DNA of 64,000 bases from Tethya wilhelma. Its lineage: Eukaryota > Porifera > Demospongiae > Tethyida > Tethyidae. Of this stretch, positions 52,577 to 63,963 are shown one piece after another. Each line of letters opens with the position of its first letter. Within the stretch, counting starts at the first letter, position 1. The translations under genes were made by a program, and so were the position numbers. The notes under the pieces are model-generated. The model worked only from the letters and a program-made list of their open reading frames with translations. It searched no databases and was not told where the DNA came from. The stretch is from assembly GCA_964030475.1 (NCBI GenBank), contig CAXIPT010000005.1:3965709-4029708 (forward strand), written 5' to 3'.

Positions 52577-53640
52577 TGCTTTACAGTACAGAATACAGAA
52601 TTAGGTATAGTTTGCGGCTCATAAAAGAGAGAGAGTTAGAAATACAATCTAGAGTTCTGCACTGAAGGTCAGGAGGAGTTAACCTCCAGCCATACGTAAA
52701 ACATTAATACATTTAAGCTACTAGGTGCCTGTAACTGGGTGAAGATAAGAAGTTTTAGACCTAGTTCTGGATGCTACTGGTTTGTTAGAGGCAGCCTTGA
52801 TAGGAGTCCACTTGGGTGTTGGGACATCTCTGATAAACACTTATTCCTGGTACACCATTACGTTCTTCATACTCAACCTTTCTAGCACACGATACGTCCA
52901 ATGTTTCATTGCCACTAGAATCTCCATTGCTCTCTACATGACCGGGCCACACTGCTATGCTTGTTTTCTCTCCTTTTTCTTCGTCTTGGTACAACAGGTG
53001 TCCACTTACTTTGGCCTTCAGATGTTTTGTTTAACATCACTCCTGGGACAGATTCACGACTTTCATAGTTAATATCTGCAGCTTCAGATAGGAGTGATGT
53101 TTCAGACTGGAGCTCTGATGATGCTGCTGCTGTGAGAGGTTTAGAAAGATGGTGAGTATTAATTGGAATCTTTGACTGAGTGGTGACTGGTTTGCCAGGT
53201 TTCACAATAACACATGGCTAGAAATGTAGTGACATATGAATTATTGATGAGCCTACATGCATCAGGCAGCTGCTCAGTAGCTAAGTACTAAAAGTGATAC
53301 TGAATGCATTTTAGTCTTCAGATTGCAAGCTAACAAGACACTCTAGAAAAATTTGCGCCCTAAATACTGTTAATTCAACCTTTTGGGTAACTTACAGCAA
53401 GCTTTTCAAGTCCCAGTCACTACGCCAACGTACCGGAAGTCCATATGCCACCATACAATTTTATTTGCAGGGCCTCGACCACAGTGAACCACAAGCGATT
53501 TCTCATTATATATTCATGCGTGCATATCTTGAAAAGTATTTTAGTTAGCTTTCTAAACTCTTTTGCATTGGAAAGACCAATGTATCTACTTCACAAACTT
53601 GTAAAATTCAGGACTCAACTGTATTCGCTTCACAAACAGT
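52531..53640 (-). pseudogene. Decayed reading frame with KWTPV/KWTPI motifs
   Basis: Between the two copies of the direct repeat. On the minus strand, 53210-52700 reads, with two frame changes, as a protein with a twice-repeated plan: YExRxxVPG, about 15 residues, KWTPV (or KWTPI), then a basic stretch. It ends with a SRTRSKTS-like segment. I do not recognise it; it could be a retroelement gag fragment or a worn exon. Confidence 0.35.
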
Positions 53641-54125
53641 TTTCTTGTCCCCGAGTTTGTAACCGAAGAAATCCTCAGCATTGAGATTACACCTGAAATA
53701 CACTCACAATTTGAAAGAGCCCAAGTATTTGAAGTTGAATGCAATTCTGTTCTGGTCTATACCAATGAAATAGAACAGCAAGCTGAGCAGACATTATCCA
53801 TGACACATGCTTATACTAACACAGAGTGTGTATTTGTCAAAGTTTCATAAATATTTCAACCATGCAGCTACTTCAGCTATGGTTATTGCCACAATGATTT
53901 TGCAAATTTTTGTTTAACTTTATTCATTATGAGAGTGTATATTATTATTATGTATAAGTAGATAATCACCCATAGTTACCTTACAAAGCTTATGTATTAT
54001 ACTTTAATTTTTTAATAATCATTTTTTAATTATAATGCGGTTAATGAGAACTCTAATCACATCTAGAATAATATTAAAGTTAGTGAGAACATCATCATCA
54101 GTATAACTCTTCCATCAAACTCTTC

Positions 54126-54126
<1 letters not shown>
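53641..54126. repeat. 486-bp direct repeat, second copy
   Basis: An exact copy of 52044-52529. Upstream codons of the gene are absent, so it is not a gene copy. It runs directly into a CA microsatellite, where the first copy instead hits an N. Confidence 0.9.
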
Positions 54127-54173
<47 letters not shown>

Positions 54174-54181
54174 CACACACA
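54127..54181. repeat. (CA)n microsatellite
   Basis: A CA run directly after the second copy of the 486-bp repeat; probably the natural right flank of both copies. Confidence 0.95.
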
Positions 54182-54762
54182 CCAACATCATTGCCATCAC
54201 AGATTGCCTATAATATTATATCTTAATTTGCATTGTTGAAGAATCTATATTATCATCAGTAGTCCTACTATAGTATCTATAAATGGTACTTCCTTACAGT
54301 CACATGCCAAAATGTAAATATTCTCTTTCCATGTACACATAAATTTCACCACATACAGCTAGCTCTTAAATGTCTTTATCAATTCCATAATATAATTATG
54401 CAATTTCCTTTCACTTTCACAATAGTCTTTACAATAAACTATAAACTTCAAAAAAAAATGATGGTACAAAACAAAATTAAATTAATTCTTGATTATGTGC
54501 AGGATAATTGCTGTGTAGCTCTTGCAGTAACTAAACAAGTTCACTTATGAAAGCATCTGGACTGACATACTTCCCAGAGTCTAAACCAGTTTAGCAGTCT
54601 AAAAAGGTACTATATGACCAAACTCTGCTACTGAGTCCTGACACTGACACACTAGTACAGTTACTACATGTACACTTGCCCCTTCTTAATTATTGCTATT
54701 TGTCACACAAAACAATACTATAAAACAAAGCATCTGCCCAATAGCCCAATGGTCCGGCTCCA

Positions 54763-57700
54763 CTACACAGGAATATGGACTATGTCAAGTCCGATTTCTG
54801 TCATCAACTCAGCATTTGGTTGCATCTCAGGCACTACATCACATTTGGGCAAGTATAGCTCAAATTTCTTTGGTTTTTGTGCATTGCTGCTCTTCTTCCA
54901 GCTCTTATGTATCAACTCAATGATTTTGGCATCATTTCGTTCACCTCCATTCAGTAATGAGATGTCAAAAGTGAGTTGACTGAGATTAGGCAGAGAGAAT
55001 AACGAATCAGAAAGCTTAGTGACAGATTCATAACAGAAAGGGGTGTGGCACTGAGGAATGTGTCTGTCGGAAATATCGATTGCCTCCAGACTCCTCTGAG
55101 ATGTCAGTTCACGTTCTAGTTGCTTCAGTAAAACTGAAATGTAGTCTGAGTTAATTGAACCATTGCGAAACATGAACACAATGCTTTTCAAATCGTGCAT
55201 AGCAAAGCTCCGTCCTATTAGAGTACAGCTGTTAAATTGAGATATTTGATCAAGCGACAGACTCTTTGCGTGCACTTCAAAACGCCTACCAATTACTGTA
55301 ACAAGTTCACAGTGAAATAGTTGATCACAAAAGTAAAATCTCAGTCTACTGTAGACCGAATCACCATCCAATTGACGAGGTAGCGTTAAGAAATGGTGTA
55401 GCAAGCCTAAACAAGAACTTGGGGAGAGCTCCAGTTTCAACAAGAATGGTGAGCAATGAGTTACATATGCATCGGGATTCGATTCCAATTCATTCCTATC
55501 AATCATCAACTGGCCTTCACAGATGAGAGCCCGTGTATTTGTAGTAAGGGATTCACATGAAGATTGATTGTGGTATGACAATGACTGGGAAAATTCACTA
55601 ATTAACTTTTGCATCCACATTTGAGGGAAAATAACATTCGTAAGTACAATTCTTTCAAAATTTTGAGCATAAAGGACAGTAATGAGAGCATCAAGGAATG
55701 CAAAACCTTCATCATGTTCAAGATATAGTTCAAGTTGCCCTTCAGGTTCAAGTGAAAGAGAAGTGAGACCTATTTGCTGTCTTATTATCACCTTAACAAC
55801 TGCGAGAATACCTTGATGTGGACTATTACCACATATAGAGAGCTCTTGCAATGTGTTCAAGGGATTTTGCGATGGATTAATGTGTAGTACTTGAGTAAGA
55901 AGAAATGATAGATACGTTTCAAGTTGAGTTAATTCTAAAATTTCTAATTCGTCATCAGAACTGGAATCTGATATTGGCTGAAAAAAAGGAGAATAACGAT
56001 CGTGACTGAAAATGCGATACTGAAAAACAGTACTCTTCCCATAACTGAAGTCTGGAATAAGAAGAATTAATGAAGACAACAATGGCTTTGCACCAGATAA
56101 AACAGCTACTAGCAACTTTTTGGCTTCATTTAAATCACTTGGATAACAATCAAAACATAGCTTCAGAGATTCAAGGTGAGAAAGAAATGTTTGCAGTAAT
56201 CTTTGATCCCACCGTTTTGAACAAAAAGCAGTAACAAACACAATCAAATGTTTGGGTAAGTAGCCACACTGATCCTTAATAAAGCAATTGCATCATCATC
56301 TGAAAGATACTTCTTGTACAACAATACACTATTGACAGTGGTAGCCTTCGTCTGATAGCGAGGGGGTACGTACTTATAGCGTCCTATAGTGTGCATGTAG
56401 TACTGCTCATGCTGATGCTTTGTAATCCCAATGTTAGACTTATACATCTGATAATCTGCTATTGCAGTGTACAATCTTCTCCTGCCAACCAATCTGCCTT
56501 TAGGATCACTCATTTCAACATAGGAGGAAGCTGAATCAACAATATCTGGCACTTTTTCTCCAGCGATTAGAGTGTACACGATGTCCATTGGACTTTGAAT
56601 GGAAGCTGGTGGGTCTTCACAAAACATGCGACCATCACTATACTTTACTGCATAGTTACCAGATGGACGTGCACAGTTCAGTATAATATTGGCAAGAATT
56701 GAAAGGTACCGCTCTCTAAACGTTAAACATTTCTCGTCAAGTGTTTTCTGTGCTTCAATTATTTCACTATACACATGGGAAAATGCTCAAACACATCAAA
56801 GTACCTGGGAACATTATGGAGATAAATATGCTTCCATATTTCTTCGACATCAATCCCATCAAAGACACAGGTACCAGTAAGCTTGCCTAAGTCTGCTACA
56901 GGTAAATGAAGTAGTATAAGACGACGTAACTTGGTTGGTACACAACCAAGCAATTCAGGTGGGAAGTGTTCAAACTGTTGGATAATCTTGAAGAGACAGA
57001 GGTTTTGGAGAGAAGCTGCTTGGAGTGAACTGTGACTCATCCAGGACTGGCCTGCAGAATAATTTTAATTGCAATGTATAGTGTACACATACAGCATAAA
57101 GTGATGGCATGATAATAATATTATTATGATTGTAAATGTGTTTTTTCAAAATTCACATGCACTATGCCATTCATGTGCACTAAATCAACATCGGAAGTAT
57201 ATATTTATTACAAGCATAGTAATCTATTAGATAATAATTTTACTGATAATACGGCTATAATATTATGCTATAATTATTATCTAACAGTTACAAGCATAGA
57301 GAACTGCCGTGAAAAAAGCACCAGTAAAAGACTGACGCTTCTTGAAAGACAGGATTTCAAAACAGGTTAAGTACCTGTATAAACAGGGCATGGTCATGTC
57401 ATGGCAAACCATCAGTGGCGGTCGTCACTGACAGAATTAAATACTAAGTTTAGTATGGTGTTCAGATTCTATCCCAGCAACTAGTAATCTAGCATTACTC
57501 ATCACATTTACACTGTGGCATGCGGCATACTGATAGTAGGAAGAGGGTCTAGGTTCACAAGTTAACATACACACCTCACTGATCAACCTCCTACCATTCA
57601 GTGAACTAGTCTTGCTAGTGAGACTACCTGCCAACATGTTTTATAACGTTGTCACAATGAACAACCAGTGAACAGTCAACTAGAGTCTAGGACCATAGTT

Positions 57701-57839
57701 TTACCACAATCATTATCATTAATCAAACTATAAGCCATAGATATCATAATATATTCCCCACCAGTCACTAGGGGTGGGGAATATATTATCTATGGCTAAG
57801 CTTACCTGAAACATTCTCTTGTGACACTGGAGAATACAT
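54763..57839 (-). CDS. F-box/leucine-rich-repeat-like protein, frame broken twice
   Basis: The start is at 57839 (MYSPVSQENVS); exon 57806-57839 joins in phase to an exon starting at 57051 (GQSWMSHSSLQ). An F-box-like segment comes first (PPELLGCVPTKLRRLILLHL, LGKLTGTCVFDG, IWKHIY), then a globular part with a conserved-looking YVPPRY, then about 450 residues with leucine-rich spacing (LQELSICGN, LTSLSLEP, LSQLTFDIS). One-base losses near 56776 (TTTTCCC) and near 56254 (TACCCAAA) split it into three frames; both lie at short homopolymers, so sequencing error is plausible, or the gene is decaying. If functional, it would be an SCF-type or elongin-type ubiquitin-ligase substrate adaptor, an inference from F-box plus LRR order. 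Its 5' end is 190 bp from the kelch gene on the other strand. Confidence 0.6.
57733..57797. repeat. Hairpin-forming inverted repeat
   Basis: AGCCATAGAT...ATATTCCCCACC and GGTGGGGAATATATTATCTA + TGGCT pair over about 25 bases with a three-base bulge and a short loop. It lies just downstream of the first exon of the F-box/LRR-like gene. Confidence 0.75.
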
Positions 57840-57938
57840 ATTGGTCCAAACATGTATAGGAGATAACTGAAGAAAGTAGTAGTTGGCAACTTGCAGCTAA
57901 CTCCTCAGTTCTGCTGAAAATTGAAAAGAAGGCGTACC

Positions 57939-57966
57939 TTTCGCGGATCATAATTCATCCGCGAAA
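57939..57966. repeat. Perfect 10-bp palindrome arms (TTTCGCGGAT/ATCCGCGAAA)
   Basis: It sits between the divergent F-box/LRR-like and kelch genes and matches internal pieces of the MITE at 27186-27392. It may be a MITE remnant; the in-frame ATG at 57969 lies right after it. Confidence 0.7.
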
Positions 57967-58031
57967 TCATGAGCAGTTATTTATGGAGAAATCGCCTGAA
58001 AGTTGACGATCATTACCAGAATCTCACCACA

Positions 58032-59240
58032 ATGGAACAGCAGCTTCCGTTTCCACCAACAGAAGCAGAGCTGAAGGTAACAGATGAAACCCAGCAGCTG
58101 AAACAACAGATTGATCAGCTGCAGCAAGAGGCATTGAGAAGTGAAATTCTTATTGGTGAACTCCAGAAGCAAATAGCTCAAAAGGACCAACAAATTGAAT
58201 CACTTCAAAATCAGCTGCTCCAAATTGAGCTCAACAGCAAACCACCTACAGAACAACAGGAGGAGCCAGCAAATGATAAAGTGGAGGTAAAAATGAAGCA
58301 ACCAGCTGAAGAAATCAAGCTTGGCAAATGGAAAAAGGGTCCAAAAGCACCTGTCGAAATGGTGGCTGGTTCTTGTGTAACTATTGGTAACATTGCCTAC
58401 TTTAATGAGTACAGTCGCACCTACAGGCCCTTTGCAGTGTACACCTTCAACATTGACAATGAGGAGTGGGGGCAGCTACCATTTTCCCCACCCTATTATG
58501 GTTACACCTTGGTTGATGGACGTGGTTACATTACAGCCGTAGGTGGTATAGACCCAATTCAGTATATGAAGCCCACTAATGAGCTGCATACCTATAAGGA
58601 AGGGTTGAAGTGGGTCCAGGAATTGCCTCCAATGCCTACGAAACGCTATCACCCATCAGCTCTCGGCACAGAATCCCATGTCATAGTTGCAGGTGGAAAT
58701 GGAGCAGGGTCCGAATGTGATATTCTTGACCTGGAGAATATGCAGTGGAGCACCTCATGTCCTTTGCCTTGCTATGTCTACATGCCCACCACCTTACAGT
58801 GTGGCGATACCCTCTACATAGTGGGAAACCAGAGCTCGCATTCCAGGAGTCACTATTCAATCCTCTCTGCTAGCATCTCAACTCTAGTGGAGGCAGCAAA
58901 AGAAATATCACCTCCAGATTCAGAAGACCATCCGACATCTGATATGTGGCACTACATCGCAGCCTTGCCTGTCATGGATACAGCCGGTGCAATTGTTAAA
59001 GGCCAACTCCTAGTGTTTGGAGGGCATGATGAAGATGATAAGAAATCCAAGGCTGTTTACATGTATGACAAGGGTACAGACTCATGGAGTGAAATCAGTC
59101 AAATGCGTACTGCTAGAGAATTGTGCTTGGCTGCGGCATTTGTTGACCAAGTTATCGTAGCTGGAGGTTCTATTGATCGTGGATGGAGCAAGAAAGAAAA
59201 CGTAAAAACCGCTAAAACTGAGATGGTACAAGTCCTGTAG
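58032..59240 (+). CDS. Coiled-coil/kelch-repeat protein, copy 1
   Basis: 402 residues, single exon. I choose the ATG at 58032 over the in-frame one at 57969 because it has a better context, aligns with the start of the tandem copy, and the extra N terminus runs out of a repeat. Residues about 15-70 form a glutamine-rich coiled coil (QQLKQQIDQLQQEALRSEI). A GKWKKGPKAP linker follows, then five to six kelch-type blades (WGQLPFSP, TAVGGID, YHPSALGTESHVIVAGGN, LLVFGGHDED, SWSEISQMRTARELCLAAA, VIVAGGS). The paralogue at 59782 is about 85% identical. Kelch propellers bind proteins, and the coiled coil suggests oligomers; no BTB or RING is present, so the role is open. Confidence 0.85.
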   Translation: MEQQLPFPPTEAELKVTDETQQLKQQIDQLQQEALRSEILIGELQKQIAQKDQQIESLQNQLLQIELNSKPPTEQQEEPANDKVEVKMKQPAEEIKLGKWKKGPKAPVEMVAGSCVTIGNIAYFNEYSRTYRPFAVYTFNIDNEEWGQLPFSPPYYGYTLVDGRGYITAVGGIDPIQYMKPTNELHTYKEGLKWVQELPPMPTKRYHPSALGTESHVIVAGGNGAGSECDILDLENMQWSTSCPLPCYVYMPTTLQCGDTLYIVGNQSSHSRSHYSILSASISTLVEAAKEISPPDSEDHPTSDMWHYIAALPVMDTAGAIVKGQLLVFGGHDEDDKKSKAVYMYDKGTDSWSEISQMRTARELCLAAAFVDQVIVAGGSIDRGWSKKENVKTAKTEMVQVL

Positions 59241-59781
59241 ACTGGGTATATAATTATGCATGTATTATGTATTTGTCCTCAATGTTACTGACTTCACTGC
59301 TCTATTCCCCCCCCCCCTCCCCCTTTGGCTGCTGTGTAGTATATTATTTATTTTTGCTTCTCTCTTTTTTTTTATTTCCAATTAAGAGGCTGCTCAGTAT
59401 GTATGCATATACATGTCAAGAGCTTGAGGTAGCTGCTTCCCGCAAAAACTAAGCTGTAGTCAACACAACCTGAACACTTCACCAAGCTAAGGTCTCATTT
59501 TATTTAGTGCATAATATTATTGTGGCAGCATCTTCCTTGTGTGAACATAAAAAAACTGTGCCATTATTGAATCAGGGGACACTTAATTTCCATATGGCCT
59601 ACAATGAGATTTATGTGAGTTGTCCTATGGGGGGTTAATGTGACCATCTATGATGTGACTTGTACCTATAGCAGCTAGCCATTGGTGTTTTTCCTTACGA
59701 CCGAGCTCCACCCATTCAGTCAATTTCAGGGCCCACTAAATTTACGCCCACCACTAACACGCCCTTTCTGTTAAGACCACC
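59241..59781. other. Spacer between tandem kelch genes
   Basis: 3' UTR of copy 1, with a C-rich run near 59310 and a T-rich run near 59365, and the upstream region of copy 2. No ORF or TATA box is evident. Confidence 0.5.
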
Positions 59782-61011
59782 ATGGCAGAAGAACAACCTC
59801 CATCAACAGAACAAGTGCAAGACCTGAAACTTAATCTGGTAACAGTCAAGGAAGAAAACCAGCAGCTCAAACGACAGATTGAGCAGCTGCAACAAGAGGC
59901 ATTGAGAAGTGAAATTCTTATTGGTGAACTCCAGAAGCAAATAGCTCAAAAGGACCAACAAGTTGAGTCACTTCAAAATCAGCTGCTCCAAATCGAGCTC
60001 AACAGCAAACCACCTACAGAACAACAGGAGGAGCCAGCAAGTGATGAAGTGGAGGTAAAAATGAAACAACCAAGTGAAGAACTCAACCTTGGCAAATGGA
60101 AAAAGGGTCCAAAAGCACCCATCGAAATGGTGGCTGGTTCTTGTGTTACTATTGGTAACATTGCCTATTTTAATGAGTACAGTGGCATCCACAAGGCCTA
60201 TACCGTGTACACCTTCAACATTGACAATGAGGAGTGGGGGGAGGTACCATCATACCCACCCTATCATCATTTCACCTTGATTAATGGTCGCGGCTACATC
60301 ACAACTGTAGGGGGTGTACTCCCAGATCTGTACTTGGTTCCCACCAATGAGCTACATACCTACTCTCCAAGTACACAAGAATGGGTTCAGCAATTGCCTC
60401 CAATGCCTACGAAACGCTATCACCCATCAGCTCTCGGCACTGAATCCCACATCATAGTAGCCGGTGGAAATGGAAGAGGGTACAAGCTTGACTGTGAGAT
60501 CCTTGACCTGGAAAATATGCAGTGGAGCACAACAACACCTCTGCCTTACTATGTCTACATGCCCACCACCTTACAGTGTGGCGATACCCTCTACATAGTG
60601 GGAAACCAGAGCTCCCAGAAGTACTATTCAGTCCTTACTGCTAGCATCTCAACCCTAGTCGAGGCAGCAAGAGAAACATCACCTCCAGAGTCAGAAGACC
60701 AACAGGCATCTGAAATGTGGCACAACATTCTAGACCTGCCTGTCATGAATGCAGCTGGTGTAATTGTTAAAGGCCAACTCCTAGTGTTTGGAGGGTGTGA
60801 TGAAGATGATAAGAAATCCAAGGCTGTTTACAAGTATGACAAGGGTACAGACTCATGGAGTGAAATCAGTCAGATGCGTACTGCTAGAGAAAGCTGCTTG
60901 GCTGCAGCATTTGTTGATCAAGTTATCGTAGCTGGAGGTTCTATTGATCGTGGATGGAGCAAGAAAGAGAGTGTGGAAACCAATAAAACTGAGATTGTAC
61001 AAGTCGTATAG
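59782..61011 (+). CDS. Coiled-coil/kelch-repeat protein, copy 2
   Basis: 409 residues, single exon, in the ACCACCATGG context. Same plan as copy 1: an N-terminal coiled coil one heptad or so longer (VKEENQQLKRQIEQLQQEA), GKWKKGPKAP linker and a kelch propeller. Stretches such as LRSEILIGELQKQIAQKDQQ and MPTTLQCGDTLYIVGNQSS are unchanged, while blade loops differ (YNGRGYKLDCEI-type insertion near residue 230). The pattern fits a recent tandem duplication with changes concentrated in surface loops, but I have not computed rates. Confidence 0.85.
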   Translation: MAEEQPPSTEQVQDLKLNLVTVKEENQQLKRQIEQLQQEALRSEILIGELQKQIAQKDQQVESLQNQLLQIELNSKPPTEQQEEPASDEVEVKMKQPSEELNLGKWKKGPKAPIEMVAGSCVTIGNIAYFNEYSGIHKAYTVYTFNIDNEEWGEVPSYPPYHHFTLINGRGYITTVGGVLPDLYLVPTNELHTYSPSTQEWVQQLPPMPTKRYHPSALGTESHIIVAGGNGRGYKLDCEILDLENMQWSTTTPLPYYVYMPTTLQCGDTLYIVGNQSSQKYYSVLTASISTLVEAARETSPPESEDQQASEMWHNILDLPVMNAAGVIVKGQLLVFGGCDEDDKKSKAVYKYDKGTDSWSEISQMRTARESCLAAAFVDQVIVAGGSIDRGWSKKESVETNKTEIVQVV

Positions 61012-61417
61012 GTTAATTATTGTATACAGTAAACATAATTACAATTTTTTATAAAAAGGTTTAACTTTTAAAATTAAGTTTCATAATGTGATTGTTTAGA
61101 AAAATAAGCACACAAAACATCTTATCAGAGGACTGCTTATAGCAGATAAATTTGTTCAGGTTGGTCCAGATTGAAAGATTAACTACATTTTATTATTGTT
61201 GCTCGAACACTTTGGTACTCTTAATAATTTTGTATGTGCATAATGGTGAGTTATTCTTATGCAGGGTCATGATGCACCAGGGCTTCATCAATTTAAAGAA
61301 TCAAAGAATTATGATAGAAAACAATTATCAGGGCATTGATGATCGCTAACTACATACTTTATTAGTATATAGGATCATGCAATAACAACAGAACATGCAT
61401 TGTCAACATTGTCAGTA
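61012..61417. other. Spacer between convergent kelch and GLB1 genes
   Basis: Only the two 3' UTRs; nothing else is seen. Confidence 0.5.
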
Positions 61418-63550
61418 CTACCCAATATTGGGAGTATCAGTCAGAGTGATGCTACACCTGTCCAAGTCTCCATCCACACAGGGAGCAGTCTCAATCTCAA
61501 AGAGCTCCACAACATTATCATCACCAGACTTGAGCAGGACAGAGGGCACGTAGAGTGTCTTTTGAGGGCCAATGTTAGGCCAATAACGACCAATATTGAA
61601 TCCATTGACAAAGGCTACTCCTTTTATCCAGTTACCCACATCCAAATATGTATCAGTTGGAGTTCCATTGATACTGAAGGGGAACTGGTAGAACACAGAG
61701 TTTCTTGGCAAGGGATGGGTATCATCACGTATGATATTCAGCCAGACAATGTCCTTGGTGTTGTTCATGGGAAGAGACTGTGATGTCCATTGTCCACTGA
61801 TCTTATTGCCATCCAGATAGACCCCACCAACAATGCCTTTAGAGCTGCCATTGATAGAGTTCCCAAAGTTCAGTCGACCCATGTTCTCAACTATGATGGT
61901 GAGAGTTGCTTCACCTTCAGGTAGAGACACATCACTGAGGGTTGAGTTTGAGTTTGAAGCCAAGGATGGGTGCACTCCATTTAGAATGCCTTGATACTTT
62001 CGATCAACATATACGACTGCATGATCTCTGCAACCACTGACAACAAGAGTGCTCTTCTTGCTTGAGGATGATTTGATCACAGTGGTATAGTTCACAAATC
62101 CAAATCCCTGTGATAACTTTTCCATGGTAATTGGCTCCTCACCAGTCATGGAGGCTGTTACCAGTTGAGAGTTGTCGAATAGCGAAGCAAATTTCTTGGC
62201 TACAATTTTTCCATATGCAGACTTTGGTGATGGTGTTGGTACATTGGATGGAACGGTGCGATACTTTTTGATAATATCACGAATCTTTGTGAATTTCTCC
62301 CAAGGATCTCCAGCCTCTGTGAGTGGAGCGTCATAATCATAAGTTGTTGGCTGGGCACTTAAATCGTAGCGATGTTCAGAACTGATCCAAGCTGGATCGG
62401 CTCCATTCCAGAACTCAAAGTTTGTTCCTCCAATATACATGTACATGTTGACGGAAGCGTTCATCTTTAGTATTGCATCAAGAGCATTAGCAACAATTGT
62501 GGAGTCCCTTCGCTGGTGAGAGCCACCCCAGTTATCCAACCAGCCAGTATAGAACTCTGAATTCACCAATGGACCATGTGGGGCATACTTGCGTTGAATG
62601 GCAAACTTCTCGGCTGGATCAACCGAAGTTCCAAAGTCAATGGTTGAATAAAATAGGCTTGGGTCAGTTCCACACTCAAACTTTGAAGTTGGTGAGGCTG
62701 CGTCTGTTGTGAAGAGTATCACATTACCACCGAGATGATTTCGAAAGAGATCGTGAAGGTGCTTAAGGTACTTGTTGTCACAGGTATAGTAGTAGCCATA
62801 CTCATTTTCAACTTGAACTGATATGATGGGCCCACCATTCTCATAGAGGTAAGGCTTCACCAGAGGAAGTAGCTTTCCCATCCATCTGTCAACATATTTG
62901 AGGTAGGCCGGATTGGATGACCTAAGAATGACATCATCATCTGCTAGCAGCCAGCTGGGGAACCCCCCAAAGTCCCATTCGGCACAAATGTACGGACCAG
63001 CTCTCAGGATCACAAGGAGACCAACCTCTTGAGCCGTTTTGAGGAAGAGTGGCAAATCTTTGCGGCCATTGAAATCGTATGTTTCTGGTTGAGTCTCATG
63101 AAAGTTCCACGGGACATACGTTTGCACTGCATTGAGTCCTCCAGCAACAAACTTTTGAAGTCGGTCTTTCCAGAATTCTGGGAGCACTCGACTGTAGTGC
63201 ATACTACCAGATATGTACCTAAGAGTGTAAAAGATGTCAGATATACAGGTACATCAAGTGAAAATAGTACTGGGATCATAAATTAATGTGTAGTACATAT
63301 TCAACTCCTCCAGAACTCATAGCATACTATGCTGGGTATGTCAAGAATCAAATATTGGACTAAGTATTCATTTATGATTGGTCCACAGGCTACACTACAC
63401 AACTTTCACATACCTAAACGGCTCTCCATCCTTTAGAAAAGTGTCCTTCTTGTAATCAATGCTGAAAGACCTCTTGGTACTAGTGGCTGATCCACTGGAA
63501 ACAGCACTGGTGATGGTTAGTAGCAAGAGAATAGACAGTACAATAGGCAT
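61418..63550 (-). CDS. GLB1: Lysosomal-type acid beta-galactosidase (GH35)
   Basis: It removes terminal beta-galactose from gangliosides and glycans in the lysosome or secreted space. Exons 63414-63550 and 61418-63218 join in phase (FRY|ISGSMHYSRV) to 645 residues; human GLB1 has 677. A signal peptide (MPIVLSILLLLTITSAVSSG) is followed by the GH35 barrel with FRYISGSMHYSR, TYVPWNFHE, RAGPYICAEWDFGGFPSWLL, the acid/base Glu in VQVENEYG and the nucleophile Glu in NSEFYTGWLDNWGG. The beta domains at the end keep FVNGFNIGRYWPNIGPQ. All catalytic motifs are intact and the frame is clean, so this should be active. Upstream lies a CA microsatellite. Confidence 0.95.
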
Positions 63551-63901
63551 GGTCAACCAAGCTCCGAGCAGCGCAGGATCTAGGGTGATATGATGATCTG
63601 ATGATGTGATTTCACAGAGCCAACGATATTGACGCCCTTTACCGTGTCTATGTGTTTGAAAATACGGAACAGACGAACAGCACACAGTGCCAGTGGGTGG
63701 GGCTGCATTATATCCACGTCTACGGCAAACTATTTTGTTTGATATTTTAGCAACCAAAGTTTTTAATTGACAGTTACTACTGGGTAGGTGGAGGTGACAG
63801 TAGAGTGGCTAAGAGTCATAGTAGTCTGGCTGGCCAGACTAGAATCATAGGGGGTCAGCATTGGCGAACACAAACACACACACACACAGGTACACACATA
63901 G

Positions 63902-63963
<62 letters not shown>

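Noticed and set aside
57969..58031. Upstream ATG for the first kelch gene
   Set aside because: The extra 21 residues start at the edge of a palindromic repeat and have no counterpart in the tandem copy.
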